From Nocardioides dongkuii (GTDB taxonomy: Bacteria > Actinomycetota > Actinomycetes > Propionibacteriales > Nocardioidaceae), in assembly GCF_014127485.1 (NCBI RefSeq), contig NZ_CP059903.1, positions 682,001 through 746,000 on the forward strand: a stretch of 64,000 nt of DNA, in the 5' to 3' direction. The notes beneath the pieces were generated by a model that was not told where the DNA came from, did no database searches, and saw only the letters and a list, made by a program, of their open reading frames with translations. Position numbers and translations under genes: made by a program. Shown one piece after another: positions 1 through 8,459 of this stretch. Position 1 is the first letter of the stretch. Every line of letters begins with the position of its first letter.

Positions 1-2
1 CG

Positions 3-497
3 TTCGCGCTGCCGACGATCGTGGCCGGCCTGGTCCTGCTCTCGCTCTACGGCCCCAACAGCCCGCTCGGGATCCACTGGGCCTTCACCGAGAGCGCGGT
101 GACCCTGGCGCTCGCCTTCGTCACGCTGCCCTTCATCGTCCGCGCCGTGCAGCCGGTCCTCGAGGAGCTCGAGACCGACGTCGAGGAGGCGGCGGCGTCG
201 CTCGGCGCCAGCCGGCTGACGGTCTTCCGGCGGATCGTCCTCCCGGCGCTCACCCCGGCCATCGCGGCGGGTGCGGCGTTGTCCTTCGCCCGGGCGATCT
301 CGGAGTACGGCTCGCTGGTGCTGCTCAGCGGCAACAAGCCGTACGAGACCGAGGTCGTCTCGGTGCGGGTGCTGACCTTCATCGAGAACGGCAACACGGC
401 CTCGGCGGCGGCGCTGGCCTCGGTGATGCTCGCTGTCGCGCTCGTCGTGATCGTGGTGCTCGACATCGTCCAGAGGCGGGTGTCCCGGCGATGGTGA
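3..497 (+). CDS. cysT: Sulfate/thiosulfate ABC transporter permease CysT (5' partial)
   Basis: C-terminal 164 residues of the first membrane subunit of the sulfate/thiosulfate importer; the 5' end lies outside the window. The visible part has hydrophobic spans and the cytoplasmic EAA loop (EEAAASLGAS, followed by RRIVLPALTP) that docks on the ATPase. A second conserved stretch, ISEYGSLVLLSG, matches the CysT/ModB permease group. The stop overlaps the start of cysW by 7 bp, and cysA follows, so the three are one operon. The periplasmic-type binding protein gene is presumably upstream of the window. Confidence 0.9.
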   Translation, partial: FALPTIVAGLVLLSLYGPNSPLGIHWAFTESAVTLALAFVTLPFIVRAVQPVLEELETDVEEAAASLGASRLTVFRRIVLPALTPAIAAGAALSFARAISEYGSLVLLSGNKPYETEVVSVRVLTFIENGNTASAAALASVMLAVALVVIVVLDIVQRRVSRRW

Positions 498-1300
498 CCA
501 CCTCCCTGCCCGTCCGGTGGCTGCTGCGCGTGCTCGCCATCGGCTACGTCTTCATGCTCATCGCCTGGCCCGTGGGCCTGCTGGTCAAGAGCACCTTCGC
601 CGACGGCGGGGCGTTCCTGTCCGAGGCGCTGGCCGACGACCGGGTCGTCGACTCGCTCCAGCTGACGGCCGTCGTCGCGCTGTGGGCGGTCGTCATCAAC
701 CTGGTCTTCGGCGTGACCATCTCGATCCTGCTGGTGCGCTTCGAGTTCCCCGGCAAGCGGGTGCTCTCCGCCCTGATCGACCTGCCGCTCTCGGTCTCCC
801 CGGTGGTCGTCGGCCTGGCGCTGCTGCTCGCCTACAACGGCCGGACCGGCTGGTTCGGCCCGACGCTGGAGGACAACGGCGTCCAGCTGATCTTCAACTC
901 GCCGGGCATGATCATGGCGACCTGCTTCGTGGCCCTGCCACTGGTGATCCGCGAGGTGGTGCCGGTGCTCCACGAGATCGGCGACGACCAGGAGCAGGCC
1001 GCCCGGTCCCTCGGCGCGAACGCCCCGCAGACGTTCTGGCGGATCACCCTGCCCAGCATCAAGTGGGCGGTCGTGTACGGCGTGGTGCTGAGCCTGGCCC
1101 GGTCGGTCGGCGAGTTCGGCGCCGTGAAGATCGTCTCGGGGAACATCACCGGCCGCACCCAGACCGCGACCCTCGTCGTGGAGGCGAAGTACCAGAACTT
1201 CCAGCAGGACACGGCGTACGCCACGTCGTTCCTGCTGATCCTGGTCAGCATCGCCTGCCTCGTCGTCGTGGCCCTCCTCCGCCCCAAGCACTCCTCGTGA
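491..1300 (+). CDS. cysW: Sulfate/thiosulfate ABC transporter permease CysW
   Basis: Second permease subunit, 269 residues, the usual CysW length. An N-terminal membrane span (about residues 10-30) is followed by further hydrophobic segments. The EAA loop is [10 protein letters not shown] with RITLPSIKW, and [13 protein letters not shown] is the family-typical segment after it. It should pair with CysT to form the channel energised by CysA. The ATG overlaps the cysT stop, consistent with translational coupling. cysA starts 19 bp downstream. Confidence 0.93.
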   Translation: MVTTSLPVRWLLRVLAIGYVFMLIAWPVGLLVKSTFADGGAFLSEALADDRVVDSLQLTAVVALWAVVINLVFGVTISILLVRFEFPGKRVLSALIDLPLSVSPVVVGLALLLAYNGRTGWFGPTLEDNGVQLIFNSPGMIMATCFVALPLVIREVVPVLHEIGDDQEQAARSLGANAPQTFWRITLPSIKWAVVYGVVLSLARSVGEFGAVKIVSGNITGRTQTATLVVEAKYQNFQQDTAYATSFLLILVSIACLVVVALLRPKHSS

Positions 1301-1319
1301 CCACCCCAAGGAATCCGAC

Positions 1320-2294
1320 ATGAGCATCGAAGTCTCAGGCGTCACCAAGCGGTTCGGCGACTTCGTCGCGATCGACGACGTCTCCGTGACCATCCCCAGC
1401 GGCCAGCTGACCGCCCTGCTCGGCCCCTCGGGCGGCGGCAAGTCCACGCTGCTGCGCATCATCGCGGGCCTCGACTCCGCCGACGCCGGCAGCATCAAGA
1501 TCGCGGGCGTCGAGGCGACCCGGCTGCCGCCGCAGAAGCGCAACGTCGGCTTCGTCTTCCAGCACTACGCGGTCTTCAAGCACATGACCGTCGCGAAGAA
1601 CGTCGCCTTCGGCCTCGAGATCCGCAAGCGGCCCAAGGCGGAGGTCGCCGAGCGCGTCGACGAGCTGCTGAAGCTGGTGCACCTCTCGCAGTTCTCGCAC
1701 CGGCTGCCCTCCCAGCTCTCGGGCGGCCAGCGCCAGCGGATGGCGCTGGCGAGGGCGCTGGCGGTCGAGCCGCAGGTGCTGCTCCTCGACGAGCCGTTCG
1801 GCGCCCTCGACGCGAAGGTCCGCAAGGAGCTGCGTGACTGGCTGCGCCGCCTCCACGACGAGGTGCACGTGACCACGGTCTTCGTGACCCACGACCAAGA
1901 GGAGGCCCTCGAGGTCGCCGACGAGATCGTGGTGATCAACGAGGGCCGGGTCGAGCAGATCGGCTCGCCCGAGCAGCTCTACGACGAGCCGGCGAACGAC
2001 TTCGTCATGGGGTTCCTGGGGGAGGTGACGGCGCTCGACGGCGTGCTGCTCCGGCCGCACGACATCGACGTCGCCCTCGCCCCCGGCGCCCCGGGCTCGG
2101 TCGGCGGCACGGTCACCCGGCTGCTGCGCATCGGGTTCGAGGTGCGGGCGACCGTGACGACCGAGGACGGGCCCGAGGTGACGGTCGTGATGACCCGCAC
2201 CCACGCCCGCTCGGTCGGCCTCGAGCAGGGTGCGCGGGTCTGGTTGACCCCGGCCTCCGGCGCCACCACGGTGCCGGCGCTCGTCGCGGGCTGA
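1320..2294 (+). CDS. cysA: Sulfate/thiosulfate ABC transporter ATP-binding protein CysA
   Basis: ATPase of the sulfate importer, 324 residues. Walker [10 protein letters not shown] lies at about residues 35-43, the Q-loop in FVFQHYAVF, signature LSGGQRQR, Walker [13 protein letters not shown] and the switch histidine in FVTHDQEEA. The C-terminal part holds a TOBE-like domain starting near LRPHDIDV. It is shorter than the about 365 residues of the enterobacterial protein, because of the C-terminal domain. AAGGAA precedes the ATG. The gene is last in the operon and a strong hairpin follows. Confidence 0.93.
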   Translation: MSIEVSGVTKRFGDFVAIDDVSVTIPSGQLTALLGPSGGGKSTLLRIIAGLDSADAGSIKIAGVEATRLPPQKRNVGFVFQHYAVFKHMTVAKNVAFGLEIRKRPKAEVAERVDELLKLVHLSQFSHRLPSQLSGGQRQRMALARALAVEPQVLLLDEPFGALDAKVRKELRDWLRRLHDEVHVTTVFVTHDQEEALEVADEIVVINEGRVEQIGSPEQLYDEPANDFVMGFLGEVTALDGVLLRPHDIDVALAPGAPGSVGGTVTRLLRIGFEVRATVTTEDGPEVTVVMTRTHARSVGLEQGARVWLTPASGATTVPALVAG

Positions 2295-2308
2295 GCCGCG
2301 GCGTACCC

Positions 2309-2362
2309 CCAAGCCGGCCGTCCGTCCGAGGAGATGCACCCTCCTCGGGCGGGCGGCCTTGG
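2309..2362 (+). terminator. Hairpin terminator after cysTWA
   Basis: Long GC-rich stem-loop starting 15 bp after the cysA stop: the left arm (2318-2333, CCGTCCGTCCGAGGAG) pairs with the right arm (2341-2356) around a 7-nt loop, using a few G-U pairs. It is extended outward by CCAAG and CTTGG-like ends. No clear U tract, as is common in high-GC actinobacteria. Confidence 0.6.
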
Positions 2363-2554
2363 TGTCGCTGCCTGCTCGGGTGCGGACCACCCCGGTGTCG
2401 GGGCGCCGATCGACCGGGGACCGTCGTGGTCGGTCATCGATGGTTGCGGGGCGTGCCCAAATCCGGGTAGCCACTCGCGAATGCCGGGCGGGCATGAGAG
2501 ACGAATGATCCGATCGGCCTTGTTCGTTCGCAGCCGACCGCCCAGGAGGCACCC

Positions 2555-3790
2555 ATGTCGACTCTCGTCGCCCGGACCCTGGTCGCCGCCGGGGCGATCA
2601 CCGTCGCCACTGGACTCGGCGGGATTGCTGCGCACGCGGTCGACGGCACGGTCACCCCGGTCGCGTCGAGCTCGCCGGGGCTGTTGAGCAGCGCCTCCTC
2701 GTTGAGCGTGAGCGACGACGGCCGGTACGTCGCCTTCGAGAGCAGCCAGGTCATGGCTGGCGACACCAATGAGGGGCCCGACGTGTTCTTGGCCGACACG
2801 ACGACAGGGACGAGCACCCTGGTCAGTCGGGCACCGGACGGATCGGTCGGGAACGGTTGGAGCGGCGGACCTGAGATCAGCGCCAACGGCAAGTTCGTCG
2901 TCTTCTCCAGCCCCGCGAGCAATCTCACCGCGGACAGCGTGGGGACGACCGACCTGCAGGTGTTCCGGTACAGCGTCGCAACTGGCAAGACCATGCGGGT
3001 CTCGAAGTCGCCCCGTGGAGAGCTCGCCAAGGACTTGGCGTTCGGTTCCTCGATCAGCGCGAGCGGCCGCTACATCACGTTCATCAGCTACGGGCACAAC
3101 CTCGTCCCCGGGGACCACAACAACCGGGCCGACGTGTTCCGCTACGACGCGACTCTCGACGAGACCATCAAGGTGAGCGAGACGATGTCGGGGGCCGAGA
3201 CCGACGGCAATTCGAATTCCGGCGTCGTCAGTCCCGACGGTCGATACGTCGCGTACGCCACCACCGCCAAGAACATGGGGCCCAGCGACACCAACGGGAG
3301 CATCGACACCTACGTCTACGACGTGCTCACCGACACCACGATCCTGGCGAGCCGCGGTCTGTCGGGGTCGGCCGCTGGCAAGACGACCCCGACTGACATC
3401 AGCAACGGCGGAAGCATCGTGGCTCTGAGCTCCTCTTCGCCGCGGCTGGCGGCAGCCGACACCGACAAGGGGCATGATGCCTTCCTCTACCGCGCCCGGA
3501 CCGACTCCGTCGCCCTGGTGAACGCGAGCGCCGGACGCGCCTACGGCGCCGACGTCAGCGCCGACGGCCGCTGGGTGTCGTACGTGGAGTTCGCCAGTGA
3601 CGCCCCCGGCGCGGCGACGACCACGCTCCTGCTGGACCGGAACGCCAACCAACGGACCGACATCGCAGCACCGCTCAACGGGGGCGTCACCTCGCTCAGC
3701 AGTTCGGGGGCGGTCGCGGTCTTCTACGGTGCTGACAGAGCGACGCCGACCCAGTACGGGCTCTACTTGTGGACTCGGCTGGGCGGCTGA
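2555..3790 (+). CDS. Secreted TolB/PD40-like beta-propeller protein
   Basis: Exported protein of 411 residues and unknown function. The N terminus has a signal peptide (hydrophobic stretch about residues 5-27, probable cleavage after AAHA). The rest is at least six repeats of about 55 residues with the PD40/TolB signature, for example SVSDDGRYVAFES, GVVSPDGRYVAYAT and DVSADGRWVSYVE, so a six- or seven-bladed propeller is expected. A strong AGGAGG ribosome-binding site lies 8 bp before the ATG. It stands alone between the cysA terminator and the convergent yajQ-family gene. Base composition is somewhat less GC-rich than its neighbours. Confidence 0.75.
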   Translation: MSTLVARTLVAAGAITVATGLGGIAAHAVDGTVTPVASSSPGLLSSASSLSVSDDGRYVAFESSQVMAGDTNEGPDVFLADTTTGTSTLVSRAPDGSVGNGWSGGPEISANGKFVVFSSPASNLTADSVGTTDLQVFRYSVATGKTMRVSKSPRGELAKDLAFGSSISASGRYITFISYGHNLVPGDHNNRADVFRYDATLDETIKVSETMSGAETDGNSNSGVVSPDGRYVAYATTAKNMGPSDTNGSIDTYVYDVLTDTTILASRGLSGSAAGKTTPTDISNGGSIVALSSSSPRLAAADTDKGHDAFLYRARTDSVALVNASAGRAYGADVSADGRWVSYVEFASDAPGAATTTLLLDRNANQRTDIAAPLNGGVTSLSSSGAVAVFYGADRATPTQYGLYLWTRLGG

Positions 3791-3847
3791 TCCCCTCGGC
3801 CGGCGCCCCAGACATCGAAGTGCCACGCCGCGGAGACACTCTCAGGA

Positions 3848-4339
3848 TCAGCGGTAGTTGGTGAACTGCACCGCGAAGTCGTAGTCCTGCTGCTTGACCA
3901 GCGCGATGATCGCCTGCAGGTCGTCGCGCTTCTTCGAGGAGACCCGCAGCTCGTCGCCCTGGATCTGCGCCTTGACACCCTTGGGGCCCTCGTCGCGGAT
4001 CAGCTTGCTGATCTTCTTGGCGTCCTCCGAGGAGATGCCCTCCTTGAGCGCGATGCTGATCTTGCTCTGCTGGCCCGACGGCCGCGGCTCGGAGGCGTCG
4101 AGCACCTTGAGGCTGACGTCGCGCTTGATCAGCTTGTCCTTGAAGACGTCAAGGACGGCGCTCGCGCGGTCGTCGGCGGACGCGCTGATCTCGATGGCGT
4201 GCTCGCCTTGCCACTCGATGGTCGCCCCGGTGCCCTTGAAGTCGAACCGGGTGGCGATCTCCCGGGCGGTCTGCCCGAGGGCGTTGTCGACCTCCTGGCG
4301 GTCGATCTTGCTGACGATGTCAAAGGACGAGTCGGCCAT
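3848..4339 (-). CDS. YajQ-family (UPF0234) nucleotide-binding protein
   Basis: Protein of 163 residues in the YajQ/UPF0234 family, small cytosolic proteins with two RNA-binding-like folds; some members bind cyclic di-GMP. Diagnostic stretches are the N-terminal [18 protein letters not shown] and TRFDFKGT, and the C-terminal [16 protein letters not shown]. The ATG at 4339 is chosen over an in-frame start 25 codons upstream because GAGGAG lies 5 nt before it and the family begins MADSSFD. The gene is divergent from tRNA-Tyr. The cellular role in actinobacteria is not known. Confidence 0.88.
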   Translation of the reverse strand: MADSSFDIVSKIDRQEVDNALGQTAREIATRFDFKGTGATIEWQGEHAIEISASADDRASAVLDVFKDKLIKRDVSLKVLDASEPRPSGQQSKISIALKEGISSEDAKKISKLIRDEGPKGVKAQIQGDELRVSSKKRDDLQAIIALVKQQDYDFAVQFTNYR

Positions 4340-4432
4340 GGGTGCTCCTCGGGAGACGGTTTCGTGCTGCTGATGGGGCTGCGCTATTCTTTCGTCTTGC
4401 GTCTCTCCGGCCAAGCCGGGGCGACCATCCCT

Positions 4433-4514
4433 GGCAGGTTGCCCGAGCGGCCAATGGGAGCGGACTGTAAATCCGTCGGCGTAGCCTTCGAAGGTTCGAA
4501 TCCTTCACCTGCCA
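4433..4514 (+). tRNA. tRNA-Tyr (GTA)
   Basis: Acceptor arms GGCAGGT (4433-4439) and ACCTGCC (4507-4513) pair. The anticodon loop CTGTAAA carries GTA at 4467-4469 on the stem GCGGA/TCCGT. A long variable arm (class II) and the T-arm GGTTCGAATCC follow. CCA is not encoded at the 3' end. Confidence 0.95.
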
Positions 4515-4523
4515 CACCAGGGA

Positions 4524-4564
4524 GAAGGGCCTCTGGCCAGCAGCGATGCGGCCAGGGGCCCTTC
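4524..4564 (+). terminator. Hairpin terminator after tRNA-Tyr
   Basis: Stem GAAGGGCCTCTGGCC (4524-4538) against GGCCAGGGGCCCTTC (4550-4564) with one mismatch and an 11-nt loop, starting 9 nt after the tRNA. Confidence 0.65.
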
Positions 4565-4697
4565 GCTGTCTCCGACCCCCTGCGTCGCCCCGCCGGCGCC
4601 GGCGGCCGTGGCCGGGGGCGTGGACACCTGCTCCTGGCCCTCGACCGGTGTTGAATACTCGCGAGGTCGACGTCCCCGTGACCTCAGGAGTGGCCGG

Positions 4698-6044
4698 ATG
4701 ACCAGCACGCCGCCCCGGCCCCTGGGCCAGCCGCTCGAGCGCGTGCGGCGTCGGGTCCGCTGGGGGCTCAACCACGCGCTGCCGAAGTGGGCGATCTCCC
4801 GGGCCGCCACGGAGGGGGACCTGCACGCGCAGCTCGTCGTCTCCTCCGGCACGAGCAGCGACGCGCCGCTGGAGCTCTTCGAGAAGATCCGCGCCGCCGG
4901 TCCGCTGCACCGGTCGAAGTACGCCTCCGTGACAGCGAGCCTCCCGGTCGTGCGCGAGGTCCTGGCCAACCCTGACGTCCGGGCCGGCATCGATCTCAGC
5001 GGCGGCCCCGGCCCGCTGGGTCGGCTGGGCCGCTGGGCGGCCCGGACCGCCCCGCTCGGCCCGCTCACCCCGCCGTCCCTGCTGGTCACCGAGCCGCCCG
5101 ACCACACCCGGATGCGCAAGCTCGTCACCCGGGTCTTCACCGTCAAGGCCGTGCAGGGCCTCCGGGACCGTACGGAGCGGATCGCCGACGAGCTGCTGGA
5201 CTCCCTGGCCGGTGATCGGTCCAGCGCGGACCCGGTCGACCTGGTCGAGGCCTACTGCGCCCTGCTCCCCGTGACCGTCATCGCCGAGATCCTCGGCGTG
5301 CCCGAGGCCGACCGGGGCAAGGTCCTCGAGTTCGGCACCGGTGCCGCGCCCAGCCTGGACCTGGGCCTGTCCTGGCGCGAGTTCAGCTCGGTCGAGCATG
5401 CCTTGACCCGCTTCGAGGACTGGCTGACCGACCACCTCGAGACCAAGCGGCGAGAGCCCGGGGACGACCTGCTGGGCAAGCTCGTGGCCGCCCTGGACGA
5501 CGACGGCGTCGCCCTCACCGACGCCGAGCTGAAGGCCACTGCGGGGCTGGTCCTGGCTGCCGGCTTCGAGACCACGGTCAACCTGCTCAGCAACGGCATC
5601 TCGCTGCTGCACGACAACCCCGACCAGCTCGCGCTGCTGCGCCGCGAGCCCGAGCGCTGGCCCACCGCCGTCGAGGAGGTGCTCCGGCTCGACCCGCCCG
5701 TGCTGCTCACCGGCCGCACCGTCGTGCGGGACACCGTGATCGCGGGCGTGCGCGTCCCCCGCGGTGCCGTCGTGACCGCGCTGCTCGCCGGGGCGAACCG
5801 CGATCCGGAGGTCTTCGCCGACCCGGGGACCTTCGACGTCACCCGGGCCAACGCCGCCGAGCACGTCTCGTTCTCCGGGGGCCGGCACTTCTGCCTCGGC
5901 GCGGCCCTGGCTCGGATGGAGGGCGAGGTCGGTCTCCGCCGGCTCTTCGAGCGCTACCCCGACCTCCGCCTCGAGCCCGGCGCCCGGCGCCGCGACACCC
6001 GCATCCTGCGCGGCTTCGCCACCCTCCCGGCCACCGTGTCCTGA
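4698..6044 (+). CDS. Cytochrome P450
   Basis: Heme-thiolate monooxygenase of 448 residues, soluble class I bacterial type. The oxygen-activation helix has AAGFETT (about residues 285-291), the K-helix ExxR is EEVLR (about 325), and the heme loop FSGGRHFCLGAA places the proximal Cys near residue 398. The ATG at 4698 has AGGAG about 9 nt upstream and gives the usual length. No ferredoxin or reductase gene is adjacent, so electrons must come from elsewhere. The substrate cannot be read from sequence. It ends 16 bp from a convergent membrane-protein gene. Confidence 0.92.
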   Translation: MTSTPPRPLGQPLERVRRRVRWGLNHALPKWAISRAATEGDLHAQLVVSSGTSSDAPLELFEKIRAAGPLHRSKYASVTASLPVVREVLANPDVRAGIDLSGGPGPLGRLGRWAARTAPLGPLTPPSLLVTEPPDHTRMRKLVTRVFTVKAVQGLRDRTERIADELLDSLAGDRSSADPVDLVEAYCALLPVTVIAEILGVPEADRGKVLEFGTGAAPSLDLGLSWREFSSVEHALTRFEDWLTDHLETKRREPGDDLLGKLVAALDDDGVALTDAELKATAGLVLAAGFETTVNLLSNGISLLHDNPDQLALLRREPERWPTAVEEVLRLDPPVLLTGRTVVRDTVIAGVRVPRGAVVTALLAGANRDPEVFADPGTFDVTRANAAEHVSFSGGRHFCLGAALARMEGEVGLRRLFERYPDLRLEPGARRRDTRILRGFATLPATVS

Positions 6045-6060
6045 GTGCCGCCCGGACCGG

Positions 6061-6720
6061 TCAGCCGATGGTCGTCGCGGGCACGGGCGCCCTCGACTCC
6101 AGCTGGGGCGCTGCGGCGAGCAGGTAGCTGCCCTGCCAGGCGCGGTGCACCACCAGGGCGGCGGCGACCGACCCGAGCGTTCCGAGGGTGAGGTCGCCCA
6201 GGGTGTCGGCGTACCGGTCGGAGGCGCCCGAGGTGCTGAGGAAGGCGTAGTACTCGGCGATCTCCCAGCCGAGGGCCGCGGTGACGCCGAAGGCGAGCCC
6301 ACGCTCCAGCACCCGTCCGAGGGTCGCGCGGTGCGCCAGGGTGAGCAGGATGAACGCGGCGGCCAGCAGGCCGGTGTTGACCAGGTGCATCAGGTCGTCG
6401 AACCACCGGATGGTGTCGTAGAGGTCCATCCGGTTGCCGAGGGTGTCGGAGAAGCAGGTCACGGTCACCAGCAGGTCCGCGAGCCACGGGAACGACGCCC
6501 GGTCGCGCCACCGCAGGTACCACACGGCCGGGATCGTGAACGCCAGGAGCGGGTAGCCGATCGCCCGGGCGGTGGCCCCCTTCCCCTCGAGGTTGCCGAG
6601 CTCGGGGTAGAGCATCGCGCTCAGCAGCAGCAGCAGGAGCGAGGCCTTGCCCGCGACGTCGAGGGCGGCGACGAGTCCGGGGATCGGGTGTCGAACGGAG
6701 GCCGGGGGGTCGTCGCTCAC
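6061..6720 (-). CDS. Integral membrane protein, DUF2238/YjdF-like (copy A)
   Basis: Membrane protein of 219 residues with about five predicted hydrophobic helices. Conserved-looking motifs are WFDDLMHLVNTG, LGWEIAEYYAF and RYADTLGDLTLG, which resemble the DUF2238/YjdF membrane family (moderate confidence). Function unknown. A clear paralogue on the same strand lies at 20894-21631; the central parts are nearly identical in protein and share a 49-bp identical DNA run (6225-6273 here). The two copies bracket the catabolic island. The C terminus (ending VPATTIG) is short, unlike the long basic tail of copy B. Confidence 0.75.
   Translation of the reverse strand: MSDDPPASVRHPIPGLVAALDVAGKASLLLLLLSAMLYPELGNLEGKGATARAIGYPLLAFTIPAVWYLRWRDRASFPWLADLLVTVTCFSDTLGNRMDLYDTIRWFDDLMHLVNTGLLAAAFILLTLAHRATLGRVLERGLAFGVTAALGWEIAEYYAFLSTSGASDRYADTLGDLTLGTLGSVAAALVVHRAWQGSYLLAAAPQLESRAPVPATTIG
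6225..6273. repeat. 49-bp direct repeat, left copy (inside membrane-protein gene A)
   Basis: Identical to 21136-21184 in the same orientation. It is the longest exact run I found inside a longer block of high similarity shared by the two paralogous membrane-protein genes. It encodes the WEIAEYYAFLSTSG region. Confidence 0.9.
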
Positions 6721-6780
6721 AGGCGCACGCTATCCGTGGTCCGCCCCGAGCCCGGCGTCGGGCGGGCGTCCCACCCGCCG

Positions 6781-7800
6781 CTACGTCCCTACGGCAGCTC
6801 GCCGCGTGCTCGCCGCGATCCCGGTCGAGGAACGCAGGACGAGCTCCGTCGGGAGCGCGAGCTGCACCGGCTGGCGCGCGCTGCGGTCGGGCCCGCCCAG
6901 CATGTCCAGCAGCAGGTCCACGGCTGCCCGGCCGACATCGACATGGGCCCCGCCCAGGGTCGTCAGGCCCGGTGTGCACATCTCCGCGGCGAAGATGTCG
7001 TCGAAGCCGACCACGCTGACGTCGTCGGGCACGGCGAGCGAGCGGTGTGCGAGTCGCTGGGTCACCCCGATCGCCAGCAGGTCGTTGTGGGCGACGATCG
7101 CCGTCGCACCGGCCTGCGTCGCGGCGTCGGCCGCCGCGCCGCCCTGGGACGCCTTGGGCGTGAACGGGCCGATCCGCCGCGCCTCGATCCCGAGCTCGTC
7201 GGCGGCTGTCGCGAGGGCGGACCAGCGCGTGGCCGCCATCCACGAGTTGCGCGGCCCGGCCAGGTAGAGGAGCCCCCGGTGTCCCAGTGACGCGAGGTGC
7301 TCCACGATCTGGCGGCAGCCCCGGTGGTGGTCGAGCACGACGCTGGCCAGGCCGGGCAGCTCTCGACTCATCAGGACCACGGGACGTTGGCCGGCCACCT
7401 GTCGCAGGTTCTCGTCGGGAAGGCGACTGGCCGCCAGGACGAACCCGTCCACCGCCGGCACCAGACGCTGGATCTGGTCGTACTCGACCCGTGGCGACTC
7501 CTCTGCGTTGACCAGCACCAGGGTGAACTGGGAGGCGCGCGCCCGCATCTCGGCGCCCCTGATGAGATCGAAGTAGTGCGGATTGGCGATGTCCGAGACC
7601 ACCATCGCGATGGTCTGGTGTCGTCCCGACAGCAGGGCGCGCGCGTGGGGATTCGGCTGGTAGCCGAGCTCGGCGGCGACGGCGCGCACCCGCTCGCGCG
7701 TGGTCGCGCTGACCCGCGTGGGACTCGAGAAGGCCCGCGAGACGGTCGAGGTCGCGACGCCCGCCGCACGGGCCACGTCGTAGATGGTGGGGCCGCTCAC
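6781..7800 (-). CDS. LacI-family transcriptional regulator of the catabolic island
   Basis: DNA-binding repressor-type protein of 339 residues. The N-terminal LacI helix-turn-helix and hinge helix are TIYDVARAAGVATSTVSRAF (about residues 4-23) followed by YQPNPHARAL. A periplasmic-binding-protein-like sensor domain follows, with GFVLAASRL, GHRGLLYLAG and VSVVGFDDIFAAEMCTPGLTT. The GTG at 7800 is preferred over an upstream TTG at 7824 because it starts at the HTH. It is divergent from the TRAP/shikimate gene array 77 bp away and is the only regulator in the island, so it probably controls it. The ligand is unknown; a shikimate-like acid is the simplest guess. Confidence 0.9.
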   Translation of the reverse strand: MSGPTIYDVARAAGVATSTVSRAFSSPTRVSATTRERVRAVAAELGYQPNPHARALLSGRHQTIAMVVSDIANPHYFDLIRGAEMRARASQFTLVLVNAEESPRVEYDQIQRLVPAVDGFVLAASRLPDENLRQVAGQRPVVLMSRELPGLASVVLDHHRGCRQIVEHLASLGHRGLLYLAGPRNSWMAATRWSALATAADELGIEARRIGPFTPKASQGGAAADAATQAGATAIVAHNDLLAIGVTQRLAHRSLAVPDDVSVVGFDDIFAAEMCTPGLTTLGGAHVDVGRAAVDLLLDMLGGPDRSARQPVQLALPTELVLRSSTGIAASTRRAAVGT

Positions 7801-7830
7801 GTGCTCACCCAACTCCGGTGGCAACAGGTT

Positions 7831-7877
7831 GGCAACCCCTTGCCGTGATTGTCGTCACGCTCCTACGGTCCTTGGCT
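7831..7877 (+). promoter_or_regulatory. Candidate operator and leaderless promoter of the dctQ operon
   Basis: A palindrome GGCAA-CCCC-TTGCC (7831-7844) lies in the lacI-dctQ divergent region and overlaps a -35 element TTGCCG (7840-7845). An 18-bp spacer leads to the -10 TACGGT (7864-7869), with the GTG start 8 nt further on. A related half-site, GGCAAC, occurs just upstream (7820-7825). The position fits repression by the adjacent LacI-type protein; this is inference. Confidence 0.5.
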
Positions 7878-8459
7878 GTGACGGCCGACCCACGCTCCTC
7901 CGGCGCCCGCGGGCGGCTCGCAGGCCTGTTCACCGACCCGCCCCGCTGGCTCGCCAGGGCCGCGCGCACGGTGACGGCCCTCGAGATCGCCCTGGGGGTG
8001 GCTGCTCTCCTGCTGATCTTCTTCCTGGTCCTCGTCCAGGCCGGTCAGCGATACCTGCCGATCGAGGGCTGGGCCTGGACCGGCGAGCTCGCGCGGTTCT
8101 CGCTGGTGTGGCTGACCTTCGTCGTCGCCGGCGTCCTGGTCACCACCGACTCCCACATCGCGATCGAGATGATCGACGGAGTAGGGAACGACACCGTGCG
8201 CCGGGTCGTGCGGGTCCTCTCGTGCCTGATCGTCGCGGCGGTCGGCTACGGGCTCACCGCGGAGGCCTGGGAGCTGGTGGAGACCCAGGGCGTGCTGAAG
8301 TCGCCCGCGTTGGAGATGCCGATGTCCTGGCTCTACGGCATCTCGATGATCGGCTTCGTCAGCACCACGGTCCGGGCAGTGATCGCCGCCGTGCGGTACG
8401 CCGTCCTGGGCGCGCCGGTGATGTCCTTCGAGGACGTCGCGGGGGTCCCGACCACATGA
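7878..8459 (+). CDS. TRAP transporter small membrane subunit (DctQ family)
   Basis: Four-helix small permease of a tripartite ATP-independent periplasmic transporter, 193 residues. Hydrophobic helices are near residues 36-60 (EIALGVAALLLIFFLVLVQ), 75-95, 110-135 and 150-175; WTGELARFSLVWLTFVVAG is the family signature. The GTG at 7878 is chosen because it sits 8 nt after a -10 box (leaderless); an in-frame GTG at 7818 would overlap the palindrome. The stop overlaps the dctM start by 4 bp. Substrate is inferred from the neighbours: a shikimate- or quinate-like carboxylate. Confidence 0.85.
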   Translation: MTADPRSSGARGRLAGLFTDPPRWLARAARTVTALEIALGVAALLLIFFLVLVQAGQRYLPIEGWAWTGELARFSLVWLTFVVAGVLVTTDSHIAIEMIDGVGNDTVRRVVRVLSCLIVAAVGYGLTAEAWELVETQGVLKSPALEMPMSWLYGISMIGFVSTTVRAVIAAVRYAVLGAPVMSFEDVAGVPTT

